20,808 bases of DNA from CBFDBT01 sp965603115. GTDB taxonomy: Bacteria; Pseudomonadota; Alphaproteobacteria; Sphingomonadales; Kordiimonadaceae. The notes under the pieces are model-generated. The model worked only from the letters and a program-made list of their open reading frames with translations. It ran no database searches and was not told where the DNA came from. A program made the translations under genes and the position numbers. The DNA lies in contig CBFDBT010000028.1 in NCBI GenBank assembly GCA_965603115.1, positions 1 through 20,808 on the forward strand, given 5' to 3'. Of this stretch, positions 7,619 to 16,228 are shown piece by piece. Each line of letters opens with the position of its first letter. Position 1 is the first letter of the stretch.

Positions 7619-9007
7619 CTAATTTTTAGTATCTTGATCGCTACCAGACAAGCCTAAAGTCTTCAGCTTACGATGCAAGGCTGATCTTTCCATTCCAACA
7701 AAAGATGCTGTTTTAGAAATGTTGCCGCTAAATCGTCCAATTTGTACCTTTAAATACTCTCTCTCAAAAACTTCACGCGCCTGTCTAAGTGGTGTTGTCA
7801 TGATAGCACTACTTTCATTGCCATGAAGAATCTCTTGGGTTTCACCACGAATCTCTCCGGGCAGGTCTGCAACAGACACTGGCTCCACAGAATCCCTATT
7901 GGCCATGATAAGCACTCTCTCAATAATGTTTTTTAGTTGTCGAACGTTACCAGGCCAATCATAAGTTTGCATAGTTGCAATAGCGTCAGGAGAAAATTTG
8001 CGGGGAGACAAACCATTCGCACGAGAAACTTGTTCTATGAAATTTTCTGTGAGTAGAGGAATATCTTCTCGACGTTCACAAAGTGGGGGCATTCCTACCG
8101 AAACCACATTAAGCCTATGGTATAGATCCTCCCTAAAAGACCCATCTTCCATTGCTGCTGTTAAATCACGAGCAGACCCCGTCATAATACGAACATCAAC
8201 TTTCACACGTGTAGAGCCACCAACCCTTTCAAATGAATTTTCTGTAAGAACCCTCAGCAACTTAGCTTGTGTGGGTAATGGGAGGTCAAGAACTTCATCT
8301 ATGTAAAGCGTTCCACCATGTGCTCTTTCATAAAGGCCCGTTTTTACAACTCCGCCATTTTGTTCTACTCCAAAAAGCTCCTGATCAATATTTTGCGGGT
8401 TTATTGCTGCGATGCTAGCCACAACCAGACTATTATCTGAGCGATGAGAGCGACCATGCAGCATCCTTACCAGCATTTCCTTACCACATCCGGGGTTGCC
8501 CGTTATTAGAATACGGCTATTTGTATTAGCTACACGATCAACAGTTTGGCGCACAATCATTATATGATGAGACTTACCAATCAAGCTATCTACAACGCCA
8601 ACCTTTTCTCTTAACTCTCTGTTTTCTCTGCGTAATTTTTCATTTTCGGTGGCACGCTCAATTGTCAAAAGAAGGTGATCCGACTTAAACGGTTTTTCTA
8701 TAAAGTCATAAGCGCCCTTTTTAATCGCAGCAACGGCGGTTTCAATATTACCATGACCTGAAATAACAATCACTGGAAGGTCCCAATGTTTTTGACGAAT
8801 AAGCTCAAGAAGTTCAAGCCCATCCAAGCGGCTCCCTTGAAGCCAGATATCTAGGATCAAAAGAGAGGGCAACCGCGATTCAATTGCGGTTAATGCGCTA
8901 TCACTATCGGAGGCCGTACGTGTTTCATAACCCTCATCCTCAAGAATTCCGGAAACAAGTTCACGTATATCAGCTTCATCATCAACAATTAATATATCAA
9001 GTGCCAT
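7619..9007 (-). CDS. ntrX: NtrX response regulator (AAA+ type)
   Basis: NtrX is the partner of NtrY and controls nitrogen metabolism, respiration and envelope genes in alphaproteobacteria. The 462-residue protein has a receiver domain with phosphorylation site Asp53 (LLILDIWLQG) and K106, an AAA+ domain with Walker A GNPGCGKE (170-177) and Walker B GGTLYIDEV (about 231-239), and a Fis-type helix-turn-helix at about 425-455 (NISKTASFVGMERSALHRKL). Between ELFG and the Walker B strand, the GAFTGA loop that contacts sigma-54 is replaced by VEQNGGVVKTG, as is known for alphaproteobacterial NtrX, so it probably does not activate sigma-54 promoters. GGAG precedes the ATG by about 7 bases. It follows ntrY by 17 bases and precedes trkA by 23. 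Confidence 0.95.
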   Translation of the reverse strand: MALDILIVDDEADIRELVSGILEDEGYETRTASDSDSALTAIESRLPSLLILDIWLQGSRLDGLELLELIRQKHWDLPVIVISGHGNIETAVAAIKKGAYDFIEKPFKSDHLLLTIERATENEKLRRENRELREKVGVVDSLIGKSHHIMIVRQTVDRVANTNSRILITGNPGCGKEMLVRMLHGRSHRSDNSLVVASIAAINPQNIDQELFGVEQNGGVVKTGLYERAHGGTLYIDEVLDLPLPTQAKLLRVLTENSFERVGGSTRVKVDVRIMTGSARDLTAAMEDGSFREDLYHRLNVVSVGMPPLCERREDIPLLTENFIEQVSRANGLSPRKFSPDAIATMQTYDWPGNVRQLKNIIERVLIMANRDSVEPVSVADLPGEIRGETQEILHGNESSAIMTTPLRQAREVFEREYLKVQIGRFSGNISKTASFVGMERSALHRKLKTLGLSGSDQDTKN

Positions 9008-9024
9008 TCAAAACTCCTCGTATC

Positions 9025-11364
9025 CTATTCTGCAGCATATGCAGAATCACTATCACTATCGCTATCTTTGCTGGATTCATTTTCACTTTTCTTACTCAAC
9101 TGTGCATGGCTAAACGATAAGACAGCATTGGCACCACCCCCTTCACGATCAGTTAAACGGATTGCGCCGCCGTGGTCTTCCATAATTTTTCGAACAATAG
9201 CCAAACCCAGCCCCGTACCTTTTGCACGCGTAGTGACATACGGCTCTAGTAGCCTGTCACGTTGCTCAAAGGGCAGACCAATCCCATTATCTCCAATAGT
9301 AATGTCTGTTCTTCTGTCAGATTGTGTGATTTTTACAAAAATTTGACCATCCTCAACCTTGTCTTCTTTGTTATCGTGCTTAGAGAAAATGGATTCTGAT
9401 GCATTTTTGAGAAGATTTGTTACTGCTTGTCCAATCAATCTTTCATCTAGCATAAGGGGTTTAATTTCCTTATCTATATCAATAGAATAGCTAATAGAGA
9501 CATTGGCAACATCTTGAAGGAACATAGCTTTTTTAACCAAATCCACTGCATCAGTTTCTTTAAATCTCGGGGCGGGCATTCTTGCAAAAGAGGAAAATTC
9601 ATCGACCATTTGTCGTAAATCACCCACTTGGCGAATTATTGTATCTGTGCATTGGCTAAAAACTTTAGGGTCTGTAACAATCTCTTTTAGATATTTTCGT
9701 TTCAAGCGCTCGGCTGACAATTGAATGGGTGTTAATGGGTTTTTAATTTCATGTGCAATTCTGCGGGCAACGTCCGCCCATGCAGCTGTCCTCTGATCCG
9801 CAAGTTGTTCGGTCAAGTCATCAAAGGTAATAACTAGACCCGTGGAGACATCACCATCACGCTCATCAGCCACACGTACAAGTAATGTCCTCATATCGCC
9901 TTTGACATCGATGATGACCTCACCTTGCGCCGTACCGCCCTCAACCGCTTGAGCCAGATTGACTAAATCTTTCATTTCAGGAATTGCCACTGTGATAGGC
10001 TCACCTATTAGTTGGCTATCATGGCGGTCAAGAAGATAACAAGCTGACCTGTTGGGAAGAAATATTTTACGGTCCGCAGCTACTCCTATAACCCCAGCCG
10101 AAACACCAGACAGAACTTCTTCTAAGAAACGGCCCCGCATATCCAGTTTGTCGTTAGCCGCAATAAGATCTGATTGTTGATTGGAAAGTTCATCCGTCAT
10201 GCGGTTAAATGCACGACTAAGCGTTCCAACTTCATCCGTTTCTGATGTTACTGGTACGCGAGCCGTCATGTCGCCCATCGCAACTTTTTCAGAGGCTGTT
10301 AACAACATGGAAAGCGGGTTTACAAGTCGGCTTGCAAAGCTCAATCCAACCCAAATTGAAACCAGCAACAACAAGAAAGCAACAATGACAAAGGCCATTG
10401 TAAACTGAGTTAAAATATCAGCGCCCTGCCCCTCAAGCTTTTCATATTCGGCTACAGTTTGGCGTGTATCGTTTAGATATTGCAATACCTTGGGATCAAG
10501 TTGGCGACCAATATAAAGATATGTTGGAACACGGAATCCATTTAATTGCATCATTCCTTCCATCAAGCTGGTGTCTTCTTGAAGGTTCACAACTATTTCA
10601 CTCGCCATCACTCTAATCATCATATCTTGGGGTAACTTCGTAGTGGTAAAGTCTTGATTGCGGGATGCCTGTGCTAATTTTAATCCTGAATTATCAAAGA
10701 CAATTATCTCATCCAACTGACGTGTATTAAACATATCGTTGGCCAAATTTTCAATTTCAAAAACGTTGATGCGCTGGCCTGGAATTAGGGAGTTAAAAGC
10801 AAAACCAATTGAGAGAAGGTCTTTTTCAGTCGTTGCCCTATGTTCTATAAGGTAAGTCTCAGCAACCTGCACTGAGTTTTTAATCGTATTTCGCACATTG
10901 TCTGAAAACCAATTTTGCACCTGGAACTCAAGAAATAATATTGAAAATATTCCCATGACAATGGACGGTAATATAGAAATTAATGCAAAAGCCGCCACAA
11001 AGCGGGTATGTAGTCTTGACCCAGGTGTGCCATCTTTTCTCGCCAACCAAACCTTTACCAGCCATCTGGAAATAGAAAACCCAAGACCAAGCATCAATAT
11101 TAAATTGAAAATCATCAAGCCTCTTACACTTGACGAGCGGCTAAGGACGTCAGCGGGTCCTGGTTTTTCAAAAAGGGCTACATATGTTGCTATGATAGAG
11201 ATCATAGCCAAAACTGCCAAAGTCACCTCAAATCGTGACATCAAATCAATACGACGAGCCCATAACTGTAGCTTTGCCCAGCGTCTTTTCTGGTGCCTAA
11301 ACGTAGTTTTAATTAGGTTTGGCGCGTCCAGTGCGACTTGTTTATGATCTGTCTTTTTGTCCAT
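9025..11364 (-). CDS. ntrY: NtrY sensor histidine kinase
   Basis: NtrY is the membrane sensor of the NtrYX pair. The 779-residue protein has predicted membrane segments at about 45-65, 82-104, 121-145 and 320-345, with a periplasmic domain between the last two. A HAMP linker (about 345-400) follows, then a PAS domain (about 410-520), a HisKA domain with His538 (RRIAHEIKNPLTP), and a HATPase domain with NLLKNASES, GDNGIGLP and GTGLGLAIV. The C-terminal tail is acidic and repetitive (SDSDSDS), encoded by a short hexanucleotide repeat. The start ATG has no clear ribosome binding site. The 84-base gap after ntrC holds a sigma-54-like sequence, so ntrYX may have its own promoter. The family may sense nitrogen or redox state; the ligand is not visible here. 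Confidence 0.95.
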   Translation of the reverse strand: MDKKTDHKQVALDAPNLIKTTFRHQKRRWAKLQLWARRIDLMSRFEVTLAVLAMISIIATYVALFEKPGPADVLSRSSSVRGLMIFNLILMLGLGFSISRWLVKVWLARKDGTPGSRLHTRFVAAFALISILPSIVMGIFSILFLEFQVQNWFSDNVRNTIKNSVQVAETYLIEHRATTEKDLLSIGFAFNSLIPGQRINVFEIENLANDMFNTRQLDEIIVFDNSGLKLAQASRNQDFTTTKLPQDMMIRVMASEIVVNLQEDTSLMEGMMQLNGFRVPTYLYIGRQLDPKVLQYLNDTRQTVAEYEKLEGQGADILTQFTMAFVIVAFLLLLVSIWVGLSFASRLVNPLSMLLTASEKVAMGDMTARVPVTSETDEVGTLSRAFNRMTDELSNQQSDLIAANDKLDMRGRFLEEVLSGVSAGVIGVAADRKIFLPNRSACYLLDRHDSQLIGEPITVAIPEMKDLVNLAQAVEGGTAQGEVIIDVKGDMRTLLVRVADERDGDVSTGLVITFDDLTEQLADQRTAAWADVARRIAHEIKNPLTPIQLSAERLKRKYLKEIVTDPKVFSQCTDTIIRQVGDLRQMVDEFSSFARMPAPRFKETDAVDLVKKAMFLQDVANVSISYSIDIDKEIKPLMLDERLIGQAVTNLLKNASESIFSKHDNKEDKVEDGQIFVKITQSDRRTDITIGDNGIGLPFEQRDRLLEPYVTTRAKGTGLGLAIVRKIMEDHGGAIRLTDREGGGANAVLSFSHAQLSKKSENESSKDSDSDSDSAYAAE
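9045..9066. repeat. Short hexanucleotide tandem repeat in the ntrY 3' end
   Basis: The plus strand shows TATCAC, TATCGC and close variants in a row; the coding strand reads GATAGY units that give the DSDSDS tail of NtrY. Because the unit is six bases, copy-number changes would lengthen or shorten the tail without breaking the frame. Confidence 0.5.
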
Positions 11365-11383
11365 ATCTAATATGTGTCATAAA

Positions 11384-11399
11384 TGCAACAGAAGTGCTA
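11384..11399 (-). promoter_or_regulatory. Sigma-54-like -24/-12 sequence upstream of ntrY
   Basis: The minus strand reads TAGCAC, five bases, then TTGCA. The sigma-54 consensus is TGGCAC, five bases, TTGC. All core positions match except one G of the -24 GG doublet, which is A. The -12 GC lies about 21 bases before the ntrY ATG, leaving a leader of only about 9 bases. The sequence match is direct; promoter function is inference. Confidence 0.3.
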
Positions 11400-11448
11400 G
11401 CAAAATCAACACCCCTTAGAAATACAAGGTATAAAACTTCGTACAGAT

Positions 11449-12903
11449 TTATTTATGACTTTTGGGCATAGAAATTTTTAAATCAGTTATTTTCTTTCTT
11501 AGCGTATTGCGGTTCAAACCCAAAAGGTCCGCTGATCGTAGTTGATTACCATTTGTAACAGACAAGGTTTTCTCAATAAGAGGCTTTTCAATTTCTTTTA
11601 AAAGTCGCTGATACAGGCCATTTGGTGGCAGCTTTTCACCATGAGCTTCAAAATAGCGATTAAGATGGAAAGTTAGAGCATCTTTAAGGCTATGCCCCAT
11701 GGAAACGCTACTTCCCTTTGTTTCACTACCAAGACTGTGACGGTTTCGGTCAAGCTCGGCGCTCATCACAACACCTGATATAACATCCTCAGAATAAAGG
11801 GCTGCTATGCGTTGCAAGAGATTTTCCAACTCCCTTACATTGCCAGGCCAATCATAAGCCAGTAATTCATCGATCGCTCCTGAGCCCAGCTTCTTACTTG
11901 GCAAACCTTGTGTCGAAGCCAAATCCAGGAAATGCTTTGCCAAGTCAGTAATGTCGTCCAATCGCTCTCGCAAGGGCGGGACAGACAATGGAACTACGTT
12001 CAATCTGTAATATAAATCCTGCCTAAACTTCTTTTCTTTTATCAAATCAGGCAAAAATTGGTGCGTTGCAGCAATAATTCGAACATCTGCCTGCATGATC
12101 CGCCGACCACCAACTGCATGATATTCGCCCTCTTGCAACACTCTGAGCAACCGCGTTTGCGCTTCAAACGGCATATCTCCAATCTCGTCGAGGAAAAGTG
12201 TTCCCCCTTGTGCTTGTCCAAAGCGACCTTGCTCTCGCGTTGCAGCACCAGTAAAAGCCCCTCTTTCGTGACCAAAAAGTTCGCTTTCGATCAACTCTCG
12301 CGGAATAGCAGCCATATTAACGGCTACAAAAGGCTTCTTTCCCCGTGGCCCATGCTCATGTAACGCTTTGGCCACCAATTCTTTGCCTGTTCCGGATTCT
12401 CCGTGAATTAAAACAGTTAATTCGGTCGGTACAACACGTGCCATCGTTTTATACAGATCTTGCATTGCAGGAGAACTTCCAACGAGTTCTAAAGTTGTTT
12501 TTTCTTTAGCTGGCTTGTTAGTGCCAACTCCAGATGCTTTTTTGCTTTGGGCCAGTGCTTTACTTGCAATATCTACCAGTTCATCTAGATCAAAAGGTTT
12601 AGGAAGATAGTCAAAAGCACCTTCTCCTGTTGCTCGTATGGCTGTGCCAAGAGTATTTTGCGCACTCATTACAATGATTGGTAATTCAGGGCGTAAAGAC
12701 TGAATTTCAGGGATCATATCAAGGCCATTTCCACCCGGCATCAAGACATCAGTCAGCAATAAATCCCCTTCACCGCTCGCAACGAGCTGGCGTAACTCAC
12801 CAATATTTTCAGCCTGTAAGACATCCCAACCTTCTTCTTTAAAAGTCTCGCGCACAACCATTCTTATGGCGCTGTCATCGTCAGCCACTAATATTTTTAC
12901 CAT
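11449..12903 (-). CDS. ntrC: Nitrogen regulation response regulator NtrC
   Basis: NtrC activates sigma-54 promoters of nitrogen assimilation genes when phosphorylated by NtrB. The 484-residue protein has a receiver domain with Asp52 (LLTDVLMPGGNG) and K102, a AAA+ domain with Walker A GESGTGKE (168-175), an intact sigma-54 contact loop GAFTGA (215-220) and Walker B GGTLFLDE (about 233-240), and a C-terminal Fis-type helix-turn-helix (NQLRSADLLGLNRNTLRKKI). Its ATG overlaps the ntrB stop in a TAATG arrangement, so the two are translationally coupled. A gap of 84 bases separates it from ntrY, the widest gap in the ntr part of the cluster. Confidence 0.97.
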   Translation of the reverse strand: MVKILVADDDSAIRMVVRETFKEEGWDVLQAENIGELRQLVASGEGDLLLTDVLMPGGNGLDMIPEIQSLRPELPIIVMSAQNTLGTAIRATGEGAFDYLPKPFDLDELVDIASKALAQSKKASGVGTNKPAKEKTTLELVGSSPAMQDLYKTMARVVPTELTVLIHGESGTGKELVAKALHEHGPRGKKPFVAVNMAAIPRELIESELFGHERGAFTGAATREQGRFGQAQGGTLFLDEIGDMPFEAQTRLLRVLQEGEYHAVGGRRIMQADVRIIAATHQFLPDLIKEKKFRQDLYYRLNVVPLSVPPLRERLDDITDLAKHFLDLASTQGLPSKKLGSGAIDELLAYDWPGNVRELENLLQRIAALYSEDVISGVVMSAELDRNRHSLGSETKGSSVSMGHSLKDALTFHLNRYFEAHGEKLPPNGLYQRLLKEIEKPLIEKTLSVTNGNQLRSADLLGLNRNTLRKKITDLKISMPKSHK

Positions 12904-13985
12904 TATTTTTCCTCACCTTCCCAAGCAGGCAGACGAATACGAAAAATCGCCCCACCGTCAATATTGTCACATTCAACTGTACCACCCATATCTGCTACAA
13001 ACCGCGCCACAAGCGCCAAACCGAGCCCAGTCCCCCCTTCATGACCTGTTACAAACGGATCAAACAAATGCCCTAAAAGTTCGTTCTCAATACCACCACC
13101 CGTGTCACGGACGGTAATTTCAAGCGGTACACGTACACGGTTCGCTCCTTCTGACCCAACCCAAACACCGTGTTTGTAGGATGTTGAAAGGACAATACCA
13201 CCACTCATTTCACCAATAGCTTCAGCAGAGTTTTTAACCAAATTTAACAAAACCTGCGTCAATCGATCAGCGTTGCCCGCCACGAGAGGCAAGGATGGGT
13301 CATAATCTTCAGAAAATGTCACATGTTGTGCAAATCCAGCCTCTGCTATACCTCTGACATGGTCTAAAACCTGGTGAATATTCACAGGTTCTGCCGCAAC
13401 AGGCTTTGGCTCAGTAAAAGTTTCTAAATCGTCCACAAGGCCGCGAATACGGTCGACCTCAACCCGAATTAATTTTGGTAGTTCCTTGTCAGTTTCACTT
13501 ACCCGGCGCTCCAAGAGTTGCGCAGCTCCGCGAATACCAGACAGTGGGTTTTTAATTTCATGGGCAAGCATTGCAGCAAGGCCTGAGACCGACAAAGCCG
13601 CCGACTTCATCTCATCTTGGCTTTCCACAAACGCCGGTATGCTACGAGATTGCAAAGATATGAGCATATGACCCTCAACTTCACTTAAAGGGATAACCTG
13701 AGCGTCTACTACGCTCAAAGCATCTCCTTGCAAACCAAGTTTTAAATCATGTTCTACCACCACATTCATATTTTCATGTGCTAATTTAATAAGGCCAAGC
13801 AAAGGATTACCCTCACCAACCACCATCGCCAAAGGACGACCTAAAATTGCTGATTCACTCATATGAAGATTGGCTTGAGCTGCGCCTGAAGCTTGTAATA
13901 TATTTAAGTCACGATCCACCACAATGATGGTTTGAGGCAGTGCGGATAGCAATATTTCTGAAGGATATGCTGGCTTTTTAGCCAT
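12903..13985 (-). CDS. ntrB: Nitrogen regulation sensor histidine kinase NtrB
   Basis: NtrB phosphorylates or dephosphorylates NtrC according to the state of the PII protein. The 360-residue protein has no membrane segment, as expected for this soluble kinase. An N-terminal PAS domain covers about residues 10-115, then a HisKA domain with His142 (LAMLAHEIKNPLSG) and a HATPase domain with LLNLVKNSAEA (about 246-256), DTGGGIENE and GTGLGLALV. The ATG lies one base after the dusB stop (TGAGATG), so its translation probably depends partly on ribosomes finishing dusB; that makes the dusB lesion relevant here. It overlaps ntrC by one base. Confidence 0.96.
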   Translation of the reverse strand: MAKKPAYPSEILLSALPQTIIVVDRDLNILQASGAAQANLHMSESAILGRPLAMVVGEGNPLLGLIKLAHENMNVVVEHDLKLGLQGDALSVVDAQVIPLSEVEGHMLISLQSRSIPAFVESQDEMKSAALSVSGLAAMLAHEIKNPLSGIRGAAQLLERRVSETDKELPKLIRVEVDRIRGLVDDLETFTEPKPVAAEPVNIHQVLDHVRGIAEAGFAQHVTFSEDYDPSLPLVAGNADRLTQVLLNLVKNSAEAIGEMSGGIVLSTSYKHGVWVGSEGANRVRVPLEITVRDTGGGIENELLGHLFDPFVTGHEGGTGLGLALVARFVADMGGTVECDNIDGGAIFRIRLPAWEGEEK

Positions 13986-13986
13986 C

Positions 13987-14941
13987 TCAAGCGGCTATAC
14001 GATTGATCAAAGGTCCATAAAATGCCTTTATGGTATCGAGAACTTCACTGGCATTGTCCATGCGGTTAACGGTATTCCTAAATTCAGACGAGCCAACAAG
14101 CCCTTTAGAATACCAGCCAATATGTTTTCTCATCATCCGGACAGCCACAATTTCATCATAGTGATCGAGCGTCATGGTGTAATGTTTAAGTATGGTCTCA
14201 AGCTGCTTGGCGAGATCAGGTTCGTCAATACGCTCACCGGATCTTATATATTCCATAACTTGCGACAGAAACCATGGTTTACCATAGCAACCGCGACCAA
14301 TCATAACGCCATCAGCATTAGATTCAGCAAGGGCCTGATCAACATCGTCAAAGGTACATAGCGGCTTTAACCTTGGCAATCGCCTTCCAGTTGGCATGCC
14401 CCTTATAAAGCTGACAGCGGGTGCGACCGTGCACTGTAATCATTTTCACACCAGCCTCTTCGGCTATTCTAGAAAGTTCTGGGGCGTTATGACTATCATC
14501 ATCCCAGCCAAGACGCATTTTTAAAGTCACAGGCAAACGCACCGCATTAACCGTGGCCTGAATTATCTCACCAGCTTTATCTAGGTCCCGCATCAAAGCA
14601 GAACCGGCATGGCCATTTACCACTTTTTTAACCGGACAGCCCATATTAATATCAATGATTGCTGCGCCGCGGTCCTCATTAAGCTTAGCGGCTTCTGCCA
14701 TTGATTTTGGCTGAAAACCGGCAAGCTGTACAGACATAGGCCATTCTTCTATAGAGTTTTCCGCCATTTTAAAGCTTTGACGGCAATCACGAATTATGGC
14801 TTCCGATGCAATCATTTCAGACACAACAAGGCCTGCACCAAAAGCTTTTACTAGCCTACGGTAAGGCATATCTGTTACCCCTGCCATAGGGGCTAACAAA
14901 ACTGGGTCTTTTATCTCGACGGGACCAATGTTAAAAGCCAT
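13987..14941 (-). pseudogene. dusB: tRNA-dihydrouridine synthase DusB (NifR3), internal deletion with frameshift
   Basis: DusB reduces uridines of the tRNA D-loop with FMN and NADPH. The frame from ATG 14941 gives 197 residues: LAPMAGVTDMPYR, then INMGCPVKKVVNGHAGSALMRD with the catalytic cysteine, then ITVHGRTRCQLYKG, ending ...KVKAAMYL at a TGA (14348-14350). The rest continues in another frame from TFDDVDQALAESNADGVMIGRG to the stop at 13987. The conserved strand between them (IPVI-NGDI type, near the FMN phosphate) is absent. Compared with E. coli DusB from memory, 10-11 residues are missing, which with the frame change fits a loss of about 32 bases. Joined parts would give about 318 residues. 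An ATG at 14397 opens the second frame, so ribosomes could still reach ntrB. As written the enzyme should be inactive. An assembly error is the alternative. Confidence 0.85.
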
Positions 14942-14973
14942 AGTGAAACCTTAAAATATCAACTAACGAATAT

Positions 14974-14992
14974 GGCAGTTAACTATACTGCC
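14974..14992. promoter_or_regulatory. Inverted repeat over a -10-like box between dusB and ispDF
   Basis: GGCAGT and ACTGCC form a perfect 6-base inverted repeat around TAACTAT. A plus-strand TATACT (14984-14989) lies inside it and could be the -10 box of ispDF; no clear -35 is seen 17 bases upstream. Placed in the only gap (57-69 bases) between two divergent operons, it could be an operator for either. No protein can be named. Confidence 0.35.
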
Positions 14993-15010
14993 TAAAAATT
15001 GAGCACATAT

Positions 15011-16228
15011 ATGCCGGATAATAAAATTAAAAGCGAGTCAAATGATCAAAAAATAGGCAATGTGTCTGTTGCCGTAATTATCGTGGCCGCGGGACGCGGA
15101 CACCGGGCAAGCAAAAACTTGCCAAAACAATATGAATTAATATTTGGAAAAACTACATTAAATCATACAATTAAATCATTTGTCTCATGTAGTACTATAT
15201 GTAATATCCTTTGTGTTATCCACCCTGACGACCTAGAGCTTTATAACAAAGCGATCGCGCCTTTTGAAATAATGCCCCCCGTTCACGGCGGCCCCACTCG
15301 TCAAGAATCGGTATATCGCGGCCTCAAGGCTCTTGAAAGCTCTGCCCCTGATATCGTTCTAATCCACGATGCTGCTCGACCCTTCATAGAAGAAAATATC
15401 ATAAATAGCCTTGTTAAAACTATCACTGATGGGGAAAAAGCAGCCCTCCCCGCCCTTCCAGTCGTCGATAGCCTAAAAAAAGCTGATAATGACTATGTGA
15501 CTGGTATAGCAAGCCGCGATGGGCTATATACTGCGCAAACACCCCAAGCTTTCAATTTTGGGACTATTCTCAAGGCCCATGAAGCAACACAAGACCAAGA
15601 GTTTACCGATGATGTGGCTGTTGCCGCTGCTTCTGGCATAAAGGCCAAAATCATTACAGGTAGTGAGGCAGCCTTTAAGATAACTCACAGAGAAGACTTT
15701 AAGAAAGCGGAACAACATTTAATGATACAAATGAGCGATATACGCGTTGGTAAAGGCTACGATGTCCATAAATTTGAAGATGGGGACCATGTTTGGTTAT
15801 GCGGCGTCAAAATCCCTCATGCCATGTCTCTTAAGGGCCACTCGGATGCTGACGTGGCGATGCACGCTCTCACTGATGCACTTTATGGTGCTATGGCTGA
15901 AGGCGATATAGGTCGCCATTTTCCACCCACTGAGGCTAAATGGAAAGGCGCTGCTTCAGATATCTTTCTCAAGCATGCGGTGAGTATGGTTGGCGAGCGT
16001 GGGGGGATGATAGCGAGTGTGGATATTACTATCATTTGCGAAGCCCCAAAAATTGGACCACACAGTGACGCTATGTGCACCCGCCTAGCGGATATTATGG
16101 ATATGGATATTTCTCGTGTAAGCGTAAAAGCAACCACCACCGAAAAACTGGGCTTTACAGGCCGCGGTGAAGGCATTGCGGCTGAAGCCATAGCCACTGT
16201 GCGCCTACCTCTTGGAGAAGTCAGATGA
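15011..16228 (+). CDS. ispDF: Bifunctional IspD/IspF enzyme of the MEP isoprenoid pathway
   Basis: The fused protein carries 2-C-methyl-D-erythritol 4-phosphate cytidylyltransferase (IspD) and 2-C-methyl-D-erythritol 2,4-cyclodiphosphate synthase (IspF). The IspD half shows VIIVAAGRGHRASKNLPKQY, VLIHDAARPF, ALPVVDSLKK and EFTDDVAVAA. The IspF half begins near DIRVGKGYDVHKF with the metal-binding D and H, followed by GHSDADVAMHAL, GDIGRHFPP and TTTEKLGFTGRGEG. Such fusions are usual in alphaproteobacteria. The first in-frame start is TTG at 14999; I prefer ATG at 15011, which has GAG seven bases upstream and gives 405 residues. It diverges from dusB, its common neighbour, and its stop overlaps the pgpA start (ATGA). 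Confidence 0.95.
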   Translation: MPDNKIKSESNDQKIGNVSVAVIIVAAGRGHRASKNLPKQYELIFGKTTLNHTIKSFVSCSTICNILCVIHPDDLELYNKAIAPFEIMPPVHGGPTRQESVYRGLKALESSAPDIVLIHDAARPFIEENIINSLVKTITDGEKAALPALPVVDSLKKADNDYVTGIASRDGLYTAQTPQAFNFGTILKAHEATQDQEFTDDVAVAAASGIKAKIITGSEAAFKITHREDFKKAEQHLMIQMSDIRVGKGYDVHKFEDGDHVWLCGVKIPHAMSLKGHSDADVAMHALTDALYGAMAEGDIGRHFPPTEAKWKGAASDIFLKHAVSMVGERGGMIASVDITIICEAPKIGPHSDAMCTRLADIMDMDISRVSVKATTTEKLGFTGRGEGIAAEAIATVRLPLGEVR

